The position numbers and the translations under genes are program-made. The notes beneath the pieces are model-generated. The model did no database searches. It was not told the DNA's origin and saw only the letters and a program-made list of their open reading frames with translations. Of a stretch of DNA of 64,000 nucleotides, positions 26,929 to 35,515 are shown piece after piece (position 1 is the first letter of the stretch; each line of letters starts with the position of its first letter). The stretch lies in assembly GCA_963698715.1 (NCBI GenBank), contig CAVORW010000004.1:310001-374000 (forward strand), in the 5' to 3' direction. Origin of the DNA: CAWHJB01 sp963698715 (GTDB taxonomy: Bacteria; Chloroflexota; Anaerolineae; Anaerolineales; UBA4823).

Positions 26929-28476
26929 TTATCTTTTGCGGCGCTTGCCACTGCGCTGGCGAGACTTGCGTTTGCCGCTGTCTGGCTTTTGGGGTGAACC
27001 AGGAGTGCTGATGGGCGGTAGTTCAGGCGGTTTGTGCATCCATTCATGATAGGTATCATCCAAGAGCATGACCAACAAAGCCTGGGCATCCTCATCTTCA
27101 ACCAGCTCTTTGACCAGCGGCACGAAGCGCTGCATACGCTCGATCTGTAAACGATCGCGCCCGCGCAGACGAGCTTCCAACTGTCCGATCAAGCGCTGCG
27201 CTACCAAATTTTCAACATCTTCATCCTGGGGCAAAGATCGCTCCTCAAACTCAATTTTGTAATGCGCAGCGACGTGGGTAAGCTGGCGCTTCTCCTGGAA
27301 ATTAATCAAGGTAATAGCAGTTCCGCTGGCTCCTGCTCGACCAGTGCGACCTGCCCGGTGAATATAGGCTTCCAGATCATCCGGCGGTTCATATTGAATC
27401 ACATGGGAAAGATCTGGAATGTCTAATCCGCGGGCTGCCACATCGGTGGCTACCAAAAAACGCAGCTTGCCATCTCGCAGCCGCTTGAGAACCTTTTCGC
27501 GCGCTTCCTGCGACAGATCCGAGCTGATCTGATCTGCGTTATAACCAAAGCGCTGCAGCACAGCCGTGACATAATTTACGCGCATTTTCGTATTGCAGAA
27601 AATGATCGCCTGATGAGGCAGCTCCATCTCAATGATCCTCACTAGCGAACGGTCTTTATCCATTCCAGGTGTCATGTAGTAGATGTGTTCCATATCTTCT
27701 ACATGAACGTGGTCACGGCTCAGGCTGAGGAAGCCCGGATCAGTTAAGAACTGCCTTGCCAAACGGATGACATGAGCGGGGATGGTCGCCGAAAACATAT
27801 AGCCGCTGATATCCTTACGTGGCAGGAAATCTTGGATACGGACCATATCCGGGTAAAATCCCATAGACATCATCCGATCGGCTTCATCGAACACAATGAT
27901 CTTTAACTGATCCAGCGAAAGGTTGCGTTTGATCAGGTGGTCCAGGATGCGGCCCGGCGTACCGACGACCAGATGAGCGCCCTGTTTAAAGGCCGTGATC
28001 TGGGGCTGATAGCTGGTTCCGCCGTAAACCGCAACAGTCCGCAAACCGCTGTCGCCCGCCAGCAGAGCGGCATCGGCAGTTACCTGCTGGGCAAGCTCAC
28101 GGGTTGGAGCCAGTACCAGGGCCTGGCAGCTATTTTTGTTTGCGTCTACCTGCTCCAGGATCGGTAACACAAAAGCGGCTGTCTTACCGCTGCCGGTGCG
28201 GGCCTGCACCATCAGGTCCCGTCCCACACGCAGATAGGGGATCGCCCGGGACTGAACGGGGGTCAACTCTTTCCAGTTGGTCCGGGCAATTGCGGCTTTC
28301 ATCACTCCCGGCAAATCATCGATCCCCACCGGAGGGAGTGCATCTTGAGGTTCAGCCAGCTCTTCCGGCTGACCAAAAACCATGTTATCCATAGATTGTT
28401 TTCCATTCCTCAAAGAACTTAATGATCGCAAGCTTAAAGATAGTTCATCAGCTCGTGGCTGAAGGATATTGTTCAT
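26929..28476 (-). CDS. DEAD-box RNA helicase, second copy, with C-terminal extension
   Basis: A 515-residue helicase. Core motifs: ELTPVQSRAIP, ARTGSGKT, APTRELAQQ, VFDEADRMMSMGF, SATIPAH, FLVATDVAARGLDI and HRAGRTGRAG. A 110-residue extension follows, ending in a Lys/Arg-rich tail (GKRKSRQRSGKRRKR) suited to binding RNA. It differs from the 13786-14907 helicase in sequence and in having the tail, so it is not a recent duplicate. A TATAAT box on the minus strand lies at 28500-28505, about 25 bp before the ATG. The exact start is not certain because an internal ATG lies 28 codons in and neither has a strong site. Confidence 0.93.
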   Translation of the reverse strand: MNNILQPRADELSLSLRSLSSLRNGKQSMDNMVFGQPEELAEPQDALPPVGIDDLPGVMKAAIARTNWKELTPVQSRAIPYLRVGRDLMVQARTGSGKTAAFVLPILEQVDANKNSCQALVLAPTRELAQQVTADAALLAGDSGLRTVAVYGGTSYQPQITAFKQGAHLVVGTPGRILDHLIKRNLSLDQLKIIVFDEADRMMSMGFYPDMVRIQDFLPRKDISGYMFSATIPAHVIRLARQFLTDPGFLSLSRDHVHVEDMEHIYYMTPGMDKDRSLVRIIEMELPHQAIIFCNTKMRVNYVTAVLQRFGYNADQISSDLSQEAREKVLKRLRDGKLRFLVATDVAARGLDIPDLSHVIQYEPPDDLEAYIHRAGRTGRAGASGTAITLINFQEKRQLTHVAAHYKIEFEERSLPQDEDVENLVAQRLIGQLEARLRGRDRLQIERMQRFVPLVKELVEDEDAQALLVMLLDDTYHEWMHKPPELPPISTPGSPQKPDSGKRKSRQRSGKRRKR

Positions 28477-28603
28477 GATGCGAGCCTGAACAGACTTCCA
28501 TTATATGCCCAAAAGTAAGAATCGGCGTGATATCGTCCAAAATGTGGTCACCAAAATGTTATAGATGTTCCGACTATCTTTTCGTGGACCCCCTGAAATT
28601 GAC

Positions 28604-28632
28604 AAAAACCGCCCAGAGTAAATCCGGGCGGC
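28604..28632 (-). terminator. Rho-independent terminator after tRNA-Arg
   Basis: On the minus strand CCGCCC pairs with GGGCGG and is followed by TTTTT, starting nine bases after the tRNA 3' end. Confidence 0.85.
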
Positions 28633-28640
28633 TGAATGAA

Positions 28641-28713
28641 TGCCCCAGGCGGGAGTTGAACCCACAACCTCGGCCTTAGGAGAGCCTCGCTCTATCCATT
28701 GAGCTACTGGGGC
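28641..28713 (-). tRNA. tRNA-Arg (CCT anticodon)
   Basis: A 73-nt cloverleaf: acceptor GCCCCAG/CTGGGGC, D-arm GCTC-GAGC, anticodon loop CTCCTAA with CCT at positions 34-36, and T-arm GTGGG-TTCAACT-CCCGC. CCA is not encoded. The outermost anticodon-stem pair is an A-G mismatch; otherwise the fold is good. It reads AGG codons. Confidence 0.93.
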
Positions 28714-28853
28714 AGATATCAAAAATTATAACATCCCAAATTGATCTGGGCTGCATAAATATCAGGGGGCCTTAGGAAATTCTGTGATGAGGGTACCAGC
28801 CCAGAGGTTCCCAGAGAACCAATATCTGTGAGTTTAAGATCTGAACCCGGCAA

Positions 28854-29558
28854 TTAATCCACACTGCCGGTCGCGATAGCAGCTTTTACCTCCCCAATCG
28901 CCTTGGTCACTTCGATCTCGCGTGGACAGGCGATGGTGCAGTTGAAAATCGTATGGCATCGGTATACACCGAACTGGGTATTCAATTCTTTCAGGCGCTC
29001 AGCTGCACCCCGGTCCCGGCTGTCATAAATGAATCGATGTGCAGCAACAATCGCTGCCGGCCCAACATATTTTTCGTTTGACCAAAAAGATGGGCAGGAG
29101 GTGGTACAGGCTGCGCATAAGATGCACTTGGTCGTATCATCAAAACGCTCACGTTCTTCCGGGCTCTGCAGGCGTTCTTTTGCAGGCGGTTTCTCATCGT
29201 TGATGAAATAGGGAAGCACTGAGCGATAGTGTTCGAAAAATGGCTCCATATCTACAATTAAATCCTTCAGAACACGCAGTCCCAGGATTGGTTCCACAGA
29301 AATATGGGTCTTGCCGAGGTCTTTCACCAGAACCTTGCACGCCAGGTAATTGCGACCGTTGACCCGCATAGCATCGGAGCCGCAAACACCATGGGCGCAC
29401 GATCTCCGGAATGAGAGAGTGCCATCAAAATTGCCCTTGACATATTCGAGCAAATCCAGGATGCGGTCGGTAGGTTCAACCTCCATGGTGAAAGAATCAT
29501 AGTGAGGCTTCTTATCCGTTTCAGGATTGTATCGAAATACTTTGAGTGTAACTTGCAT
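28854..29558 (-). CDS. sdhB: Succinate dehydrogenase iron-sulfur subunit
   Basis: A 234-residue complex II subunit that carries electrons from the flavin to quinone. The [2Fe-2S] ligands are in CAHGVCGSDAM and the following YLAC. The [4Fe-4S] ligands are in CILCAACTTSCP. The [3Fe-4S] site is CHTIFNCTIACP. AAGGA precedes the ATG. It is the last gene of the sdhCDAB group, 153 bp after sdhA, with a hairpin in the gap. Cytoplasmic face of the membrane. Confidence 0.97.
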   Translation of the reverse strand: MQVTLKVFRYNPETDKKPHYDSFTMEVEPTDRILDLLEYVKGNFDGTLSFRRSCAHGVCGSDAMRVNGRNYLACKVLVKDLGKTHISVEPILGLRVLKDLIVDMEPFFEHYRSVLPYFINDEKPPAKERLQSPEERERFDDTTKCILCAACTTSCPSFWSNEKYVGPAAIVAAHRFIYDSRDRGAAERLKELNTQFGVYRCHTIFNCTIACPREIEVTKAIGEVKAAIATGSVD

Positions 29559-29668
29559 TGATCAATTCCTTTTTTGATGAACTTCTAAAGACTGCGACCG
29601 ATCCACATCTCTCGAAGATAGCAGCGGAGCTGCAACTTTCAGCACCAACACTTGTGTGTTGATCAGCT

Positions 29669-29695
29669 TGTCTGAGGAGCTTGCTACCTCAGACA
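29669..29695 (-). terminator. Hairpin between sdhA and sdhB
   Basis: TGTCTGAGG (29669-29677) pairs exactly with CCTCAGACA (29687-29695). There is no clear T-run, so it may be a processing or mRNA-stability element or a partial attenuator rather than a full terminator. Confidence 0.5.
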
Positions 29696-29711
29696 GGTCT
29701 TCACAACTTGC

Positions 29712-31502
29712 TTAGTACACTCTTTCCTTAGGTTCGAATTTGGTCATGACTACAGGTTTATAGCCCAACTTTATTTTTCCATCCACCTGCCAGGCCAGGG
29801 TATGTTTCATCCAGTTCTGGTCATCGCGCTCTGGAAAATCTTCGCGCGCATGCGCGCCCCGGCTTTCTTTTCGGGCCAGGGCTGAGACCGCCGTGACCTC
29901 TGCCAGTTCCAGCAAATTGCCTAACTCCCAGGTATTCAAAATATCAGTGTTGTATATTTTTCCCCGATCATCCACTTTTACATGCTTAAAACGCTCGATC
30001 AATACACGAATGGCATCGACAGCTTTCTGCATGCCGTCTCCAGTTCGGAAAACACCAACGTGATCATTCATCACACTTTTCATCTCTTGGGCAATATCAA
30101 CCGCCCGCTCGGTACCATCGGCTCCCACCAGAGCGGCAAATTGAGCTTTGGCATACTCGTCAGCATCAGCCGGCAGCGGCGGGAAAGTGGCGTGGCTGGC
30201 ATATTCAGCCGCCCGTAAGCCGGAGTACTTGCCAAAGACCAGCAGGTCTAACAACGAGTTGGTGCCCAGCCGGTTAGCGCCATGTACCGATACACAGGCG
30301 ACCTCGCCCGCGGCATACATTCCGGGCAAGACAGTTTGCAACTCGTCGATCACAACTTCGCCATATTGATTGGTCGGGATCCCGCCCATCGCATAGTGGG
30401 CGGTTGGCTGGACAGGCATTGGCTGCATGACCGGATCCACACCCAGATAGGTCCTGGCAAAATCGATAATATCAGGAAGTTTGCCGAGGATTTCCTCCGC
30501 TGTGACCACATACGGCGAGCCATCCGGGCGTTTGCGTCCATCCAAAGCAGCATATTTATTGATCGTGTCAGGACGTGCATCCAAATAGAGGTATCGTTTC
30601 CCGCCAATGCCGCGTCCAGCCTGCATTTCAAGGTACATGGCGCGGCTGATCACATCGCGCGAGGCAAGATCTTTGACAGTGGGCGCGTAATGATCCATGA
30701 AGCGCTCACCCTTATCATTGATCATTACTCCGCCTTCGCCTCGCACGCCCTCCGTGATCAGAATGCCCAGTTTATAAATGCCGGTTGGATGGAATTGGAA
30801 AAATTCCATATCTTCGGCCGGGATACCACGTCTTAAAGTAATGGCAACCCCATCCCCGGTATAGGCGTAGGCATTGGAGGTGATTTCCCAGATGCGGCCA
30901 TGCCCGCCAGTAGCGAAAATCACCGCCTTGGCATGGAAAACATGAAATTCCCCGGTGGCCAGTTCCAGAGCCACCACCCCAGCGACCCGTTTATCAGACA
31001 GGATCAGATCAACAACATGGTACTCATCGTAAAAGTTGACATTGTTTTTGATACACTGCTGGTACAAAGTTTGCAAAATCATATGCCCGGTCCGGTCAGC
31101 GGCATAACAAGCCCGGCGGACTGGCTTGCCGGTAATATTGTTGGTGTGCCCGCCAAAGGGGCGTTGAGCAATTGTGCCATCCGGGTTGCGAGAAAAAGGG
31201 AGACCCAAATGTTCTAACTCGTACACAGCCTGAACAGCCTCGCTGCACATAAACTCGATCGCATCCTGATCCCCCAGATAATCGCTTCCTTTGACTGTGT
31301 CGTAAGTATGCCAATCAGGGTGGTCTTCTTCCGTATTACCGAGTGCTGCCCCAACGCCTCCCTGCGCGGCACCAGTATGAGATCTTGATGGATACAACTT
31401 GCTTAAAACAGCGGTATTGGCCGTGCGAGAAGCGTACAGGGCAGCCATAAGACCTGCTCCCCCCGCCCCAACAACGACAACATCAAATTGATGTTTTTTC
31501 AT
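29712..31502 (-). CDS. sdhA: Succinate dehydrogenase flavoprotein subunit
   Basis: A 596-residue FAD-binding catalytic subunit. The N-terminal dinucleotide fold is VVVGAGGAGLMAALYAS. SRSHTGAAQGGVGAALG carries the His that binds FAD covalently. FQFHPTGIY and the HGANRLGTNSLLD stretch line the active site, and QPTAHYAMGG contains a substrate-binding His. Length and motifs fit SdhA/FrdA of the aerobic type. GAGGAGA lies seven bases before the ATG. It is downstream of sdhD by 82 bp. Confidence 0.97.
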   Translation of the reverse strand: MKKHQFDVVVVGAGGAGLMAALYASRTANTAVLSKLYPSRSHTGAAQGGVGAALGNTEEDHPDWHTYDTVKGSDYLGDQDAIEFMCSEAVQAVYELEHLGLPFSRNPDGTIAQRPFGGHTNNITGKPVRRACYAADRTGHMILQTLYQQCIKNNVNFYDEYHVVDLILSDKRVAGVVALELATGEFHVFHAKAVIFATGGHGRIWEITSNAYAYTGDGVAITLRRGIPAEDMEFFQFHPTGIYKLGILITEGVRGEGGVMINDKGERFMDHYAPTVKDLASRDVISRAMYLEMQAGRGIGGKRYLYLDARPDTINKYAALDGRKRPDGSPYVVTAEEILGKLPDIIDFARTYLGVDPVMQPMPVQPTAHYAMGGIPTNQYGEVVIDELQTVLPGMYAAGEVACVSVHGANRLGTNSLLDLLVFGKYSGLRAAEYASHATFPPLPADADEYAKAQFAALVGADGTERAVDIAQEMKSVMNDHVGVFRTGDGMQKAVDAIRVLIERFKHVKVDDRGKIYNTDILNTWELGNLLELAEVTAVSALARKESRGAHAREDFPERDDQNWMKHTLAWQVDGKIKLGYKPVVMTKFEPKERVY

Positions 31503-31584
31503 GTAGTTTCTCCTCTAACCGCCAGTGTAAAAACTGCGACGCCAGGCAGTTTGTAGTCTGCCTGAACTGGTAATCGGCTGGCAT

Positions 31585-32004
31585 TTATGAAGACAGAATG
31601 ACATAGATGGCTACAATCAGCACAAAGAGCCAAAGCAGGAAGACCAGGCCACGCATAATCGGCTGCCAGAAAGAAGGGCCGGTGAAATCTTCAATCACAA
31701 CCCGCAAACCGTTAAAGCCATGGGTGACCCCAAACACAACCAGGAGCATCTGCATGACCTGCCAAAAACCGTTAGCCCACCCCTGGGCGATATCAGGTAT
31801 ATTGCTGCTGACGACATGATTTGGGTTTGGAAAGAAGGTCCAGCGCATCAGAGTCCCAAGGTCCATCTGTGTTCGAGCGCCCATTATCATGGCTGAAACC
31901 AGACCAAGCAGTGCCAGAAGAATCAATGCCAGGCCGGAAAGGCGAGTGAAGATCCACATAATGTATTCGAATGTCAAGCCACGCTGAATTACTCGTGAAC
32001 GCAT
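31585..32004 (-). CDS. sdhD: Succinate dehydrogenase membrane anchor, SdhD-type
   Basis: A 139-residue protein with three membrane helices and a conserved FGVTHGFNGLRVVIED segment whose His is a candidate haem b ligand. The N-terminal WIFTRLSGLAL is the SdhC/D-like helix 1 entry. AGGAGG precedes the ATG and it begins 19 bp after the other anchor gene. Together the pair holds SdhAB on the membrane and forms the quinone site. Assigning C versus D is by gene order only. Confidence 0.88.
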   Translation of the reverse strand: MRSRVIQRGLTFEYIMWIFTRLSGLALILLALLGLVSAMIMGARTQMDLGTLMRWTFFPNPNHVVSSNIPDIAQGWANGFWQVMQMLLVVFGVTHGFNGLRVVIEDFTGPSFWQPIMRGLVFLLWLFVLIVAIYVILSS

Positions 32005-32023
32005 GATCAGCCTCCTGTCAGTT

Positions 32024-32413
32024 TTATCCGCCGCTCAAACCACGCTGGATGATGATAAAAACTGTCATGCCATAGATAGGCAGGAAAATTAGCCACTCCA
32101 GCCATAACGCTTCGCGCTGGTATTGCAAAAACTTTGGCCAGAAATCCAGGATAATGATCCGCAAACCATTAATTGCATGAAATAACACAAAGAAAACTAC
32201 AAAAATCTGGAAAATCCAGGATTCATACACAGTGTTCACCGCAATAGCCCAGTCACTGCCCATTTGCTGCATGAAAAATGAGGCGATGACATGCAATCCA
32301 ACAAAAAGCAAAATGCTCAAACCAGATATTCGGTGAAGCATCCAGGCCAGCATTGGACCCCCGCCCTGGTATTTCAAACCCGCAATAAAACTCACCTTAC
32401 GATTCAGACCCAT
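32024..32413 (-). CDS. sdhC: Succinate dehydrogenase cytochrome b subunit, SdhC-type
   Basis: A 129-residue three-helix protein, first gene of the sdh operon. Residues 22-32 contain LAWMLHRISGL, the family signature with a quinone-site Ser/Arg pair. LFHAINGLRIIILDF gives the candidate haem-ligand His. AAGGAGG precedes the ATG. No clear promoter box could be placed within 150 bp upstream. Confidence 0.9.
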   Translation of the reverse strand: MGLNRKVSFIAGLKYQGGGPMLAWMLHRISGLSILLFVGLHVIASFFMQQMGSDWAIAVNTVYESWIFQIFVVFFVLFHAINGLRIIILDFWPKFLQYQREALWLEWLIFLPIYGMTVFIIIQRGLSGG

Positions 32414-33059
32414 AGGTGCCTCCTTTTACGGTTTTAGCTGCCTTGAAAATCCGGCAAATTGTCATATCTGCGGGTGGACTTTGTCCATGTTCGCTTATTT
32501 GGAACCTCTTTGGTAAGGACTTGGGTTTGGGGTAATACCTCAGGTTTTCCCGAAAACCTCTGGATTTATACGAACTCGCTTAGTTCCTGTTATTCACAAT
32601 TATTCCACTAAATCGTCGGTATAGGCTAGTGACAATACTCATCCTTTACTTATCTCAATATCCTTATCAAGGCCTAGATTTTATCCTACAATAGTGATAA
32701 TCATTGAGGATATCGGTTCTATAGCCATTTGGGGTTTCTTTGGTGAGATTTTTCACGGCGATTCCCGGTGAGCTAGAACTCCTTACCCTGGTGGAGAAAA
32801 GCTGCCGGATTTACGTGACAATTGCCTCAAAGTTTACCATCCAGTGTTAGAATTCTGGTAATCGAACTTCGAACCTTATCAGACCCATTGTATCACTAGC
32901 ATAAAGCCGGATCTATATCATTGCAGAAAATTCGGTGCATTAAAAGTCAGTAGATTTGTAAGTGGTAAGCGATTTTGGGAGCCGCTACCCAAAGTTGGCC
33001 GATTTCATCGACAACATTTTAGTGCTCTCCGGAATATTCGTCAACAAAAGGAGGATTTT
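32414..33059. other. Long intergenic region between divergent respiratory operons
   Basis: About 646 bp without a credible gene on either strand. It contains an 8-bp perfect hairpin AGGTTTTC-CC-GAAAACCT at 32542-32559 and a candidate rightward promoter TTATCA-17 bp-TACAAT at 32664-32692. The rest is AT-rich with no repeat that I can name. It presumably holds the regulatory sites of both sdh and the cytochrome b operon. Confidence 0.5.
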
Positions 33060-33545
33060 GTGTCTGATTCGCACCAGCTGGATCGCCGCGATTTTGTCAA
33101 AATCATTATGGCCTTTGTGGGAACAGTCATAGGAACCATTGTGGGACTGCCAGCAATAGGCTACCTGATCTCACCAGCCACGAAAACCCAGGCTTCGGAA
33201 GCCTGGATCCCTTTAGGGCCTCTGGAAAAATACCAGACGGATACTCCCACACTCTTCAGCTTCACCCGGTCAAAGGTCAATGGATGGGAGAAAACAGTCA
33301 ACAGCTATGGCGCGTACGTCGTTCGCAAAAGCGATACCTCGGTGACCGTTTTCTCGAATATGTGTACACACCTGGCTTGCCGCGTTAAGTGGCTTGAGGA
33401 CATTGAGGAGTACGTTTGTCCCTGCCACGACGGACACTTCAACGCACAGGGCGAAGTAGTCTTAGGCCCGCCCCCACAGCCTTTGATCGAGTACGAGACC
33501 AAAATTGAAGAGGGCAATCTGTTCATTCACTTCGTGGAGGCATAG
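33060..33545 (+). CDS. Rieske [2Fe-2S] protein of a cytochrome bc/b6f-type complex
   Basis: A 161-residue protein. A Tat-type RRDFVK motif (residues 9-14) precedes one membrane helix (about 15-37). The cluster ligands are in the two Rieske boxes, CTHLAC and CPCHDGHF, followed by GPPPQPL. It starts with GTG at 33060, supported by AAAGGAGGA. The cytochrome b6 gene begins 1 bp after its stop. Role: takes electrons from quinol at the Qo site and passes them to the c-type haem fused to the subunit IV protein. Confidence 0.95.
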   Translation: MSDSHQLDRRDFVKIIMAFVGTVIGTIVGLPAIGYLISPATKTQASEAWIPLGPLEKYQTDTPTLFSFTRSKVNGWEKTVNSYGAYVVRKSDTSVTVFSNMCTHLACRVKWLEDIEEYVCPCHDGHFNAQGEVVLGPPPQPLIEYETKIEEGNLFIHFVEA

Positions 33546-33546
33546 C

Positions 33547-34206
33547 ATGGCATCTAAAGTATACGAATGGCTGGATGAACGCCTGGGATTAGGGATGATC
33601 TACACCACAGTTTTAGATCGAAAGGTCCCGAAAGTAAACTGGTTTTATACCTTGGGAAGCGCCACCCTATTCCTGTTCACAATGCAGGCAGTCACTGGTG
33701 TCTTTCTGACCGTCTATTATGTGCCCTCACCCGACCATGCCTACGATAGTATTCAATATATTATGAATGGCGTCGCCTTCGGATGGTTGATCCGGGGAAT
33801 TCACCATTGGGGTGCTACCCTGATGGTCATTACAGTGTTCTTGCACATGTTGAGAACATTTTACTTCGGCGCGTATAAATATCCGCGGGAGCTCACCTGG
33901 GTCACCGGGGTAATATTGTTGCTGTCCACGCTCGGGATGGGTTTTACTGGCTATTTACTGCCCTGGAACCAGAAAGCTTATTGGGCAACAACCGTGGGAA
34001 CTGAAATTGCAGGTACGGTGCCGTTCATTGGAGCCTTCATCGAATCCGTCCTCAGAGGTGGAACCGACCTGAGCGCAGTCACCCTGGCTCGCTTCTTCGC
34101 TGTCCATATCTGGTTCCTACCTGCGGTGATTGTCGGGCTGATCGGCGTCCATCTATATATGGTCGTCCGCATAGGCATCAGTGCTGTACCCAACAAAGAT
34201 GATTAA
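33547..34206 (+). CDS. Cytochrome b6-type subunit
   Basis: A 219-residue, four-helix protein with b6-like length. The haem-ligand histidines are H86/H100 and H187/H202, the same residue numbers as in plant and cyanobacterial b6. LPWNQKAYWA resembles the b6 segment. The residue matching b6 Cys35, which binds the extra haem c', is Thr35 (FYTLGS), so that haem is not expected. The start at 33547 lies right after the Rieske stop; an upstream in-frame start would overlap Rieske. Part of the quinol-oxidising complex with its neighbours. Confidence 0.94.
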   Translation: MASKVYEWLDERLGLGMIYTTVLDRKVPKVNWFYTLGSATLFLFTMQAVTGVFLTVYYVPSPDHAYDSIQYIMNGVAFGWLIRGIHHWGATLMVITVFLHMLRTFYFGAYKYPRELTWVTGVILLLSTLGMGFTGYLLPWNQKAYWATTVGTEIAGTVPFIGAFIESVLRGGTDLSAVTLARFFAVHIWFLPAVIVGLIGVHLYMVVRIGISAVPNKDD

Positions 34207-34224
34207 ACCCAGGAGAGCACTGCC

Positions 34225-35421
34225 ATGAATGAAGAGCAAAAGAAAAGTTATCTAGAAAAATATAAGCAAGCCAAACAGCGTGGCGAATTGTTCTTTCCCG
34301 AAACGCTCTATAAAGATCTGCTGGTTGCCTTTGGGGTTTTTATCCTGCTGTTGATGCTGGCGGTTTTTGTTGGGGTAACAAACGAACCGCCAGCCGATCC
34401 GGCCGATTCGAATTACATTCCCCGGCCCGAATGGTATTTCCTCTTCCTGTTCCAGATGCTCAAGTATTTCCCTGGAGAAATTGAATGGATTGGAACCGCA
34501 ATCATACCAGGGCTGGCAGTTCTGGCATTATTCCTTCTGCCATTCTTCGACCGCAACCCAAAGAGGCACTGGTCCAACCGCAAATTAGGTGTATCGGTCA
34601 TGACCGTGATTGTGATCGGTATCGTAGCCTTGACGATTGTAGCTGCCGCCACAACACCTCCCCAGGAGGAAACCAATATTGCCACAACAATCAGCGAAAA
34701 AATCATCCTCGGACAGGACGTGTATTCTGTGCAATGTGTTGAATGTCACGGACCTGATGGTGAGGGGGGTGAGATCGTCGGAGTAGAAGGGCTGGAGGGT
34801 GTGGTTGTCAAGTCGATCAGCAGCACTGATGAAATGTACACCCGCTCCGACCAGACTTTCTACGACATCATCGATTATGGTCAACCAGACCTGGGGATGC
34901 CGCCCTTTGGTCTGGGCTATGGGGGAGAACTTTCCCGCGGGGAGATCGATGCGATTGTCAACTTCATGCGCTACACCTGGGATGACCGCGCCGAAATACC
35001 TGCTGAGGCAGCATCTGCCTCGGTTATCCCCCCCATAGGCCCGGATGAAATACCTTCGTACGAGGTTCACCTCGCACCGATTATAAAACGCTACTGCATC
35101 TCCTGTCACCGGCCAGGCAAGGAAAACAACAATTACTTGATGGGCAGCTATGAAGAGACCATGACAAGCGGTGATAATGCCCCGAACATCATTGCTGGGG
35201 ATCTGGGCTCGAACCTGATCCGGATGCTCTACAGAGAAGAGATCGACGCCGGTGGTCCGATGCCCCCGACCAAGCCGCTGCCGGACGATTACATTGCCCT
35301 CTTCGAGCGCTGGGTGTTGGGCGGTGTACCAAATACTGCCGCTGAGGCTGCTGCAGCAGCGCCAGCTGGAGCCGGCGCCGAGTCTACGACGCCCGAATCG
35401 GTTGCAACCCCTGCTCCTTAG
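34225..35421 (+). CDS. Subunit IV of cytochrome b fused to a dihaem cytochrome c
   Basis: A 398-residue fusion. Residues 30-140 contain three membrane helices with the Qo motif PEWY (68-71), the C-terminal half of cytochrome b. After a short linker two haem c domains follow: C171-C174-H175 (CVECH), with a Met candidate in LGMPPF, and C291-C294-H295 (CISCH), the latter like planctomycete-type cytochrome c domains. The last 35 residues are Ala/Pro-rich. AGGAG precedes the ATG. With no separate cytochrome f or c1 in the operon, the fused haems probably receive electrons from the Rieske protein. Confidence 0.92.
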   Translation: MNEEQKKSYLEKYKQAKQRGELFFPETLYKDLLVAFGVFILLLMLAVFVGVTNEPPADPADSNYIPRPEWYFLFLFQMLKYFPGEIEWIGTAIIPGLAVLALFLLPFFDRNPKRHWSNRKLGVSVMTVIVIGIVALTIVAAATTPPQEETNIATTISEKIILGQDVYSVQCVECHGPDGEGGEIVGVEGLEGVVVKSISSTDEMYTRSDQTFYDIIDYGQPDLGMPPFGLGYGGELSRGEIDAIVNFMRYTWDDRAEIPAEAASASVIPPIGPDEIPSYEVHLAPIIKRYCISCHRPGKENNNYLMGSYEETMTSGDNAPNIIAGDLGSNLIRMLYREEIDAGGPMPPTKPLPDDYIALFERWVLGGVPNTAAEAAAAAPAGAGAESTTPESVATPAP

Positions 35422-35451
35422 AGCTGGGAGCGCCTTCGATTAATCAAAAGT

Positions 35452-35486
35452 CGGGAGGCTGTGTATCAAACCTGCACAGCCTCCCG
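35452..35486. terminator. 12-bp perfect hairpin between convergent genes
   Basis: CGGGAGGCTGTG (35452-35463) and CACAGCCTCCCG (35475-35486) pair fully. It lies between the cytochrome operon and the convergent icd gene; T-rich sequence flanks both sides, so it probably works in both directions. Confidence 0.8.
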
Positions 35487-35515
35487 GTCTTTGTTAAACA
35501 GGCAGAACTTGAGCC

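Noticed and set aside
13786..28476. Two DEAD-box helicases as a recent duplication
   Set aside because: They differ in motif wording (AQTGTGKT against ARTGSGKT), length and C-terminal tail, so they are distinct subfamilies.
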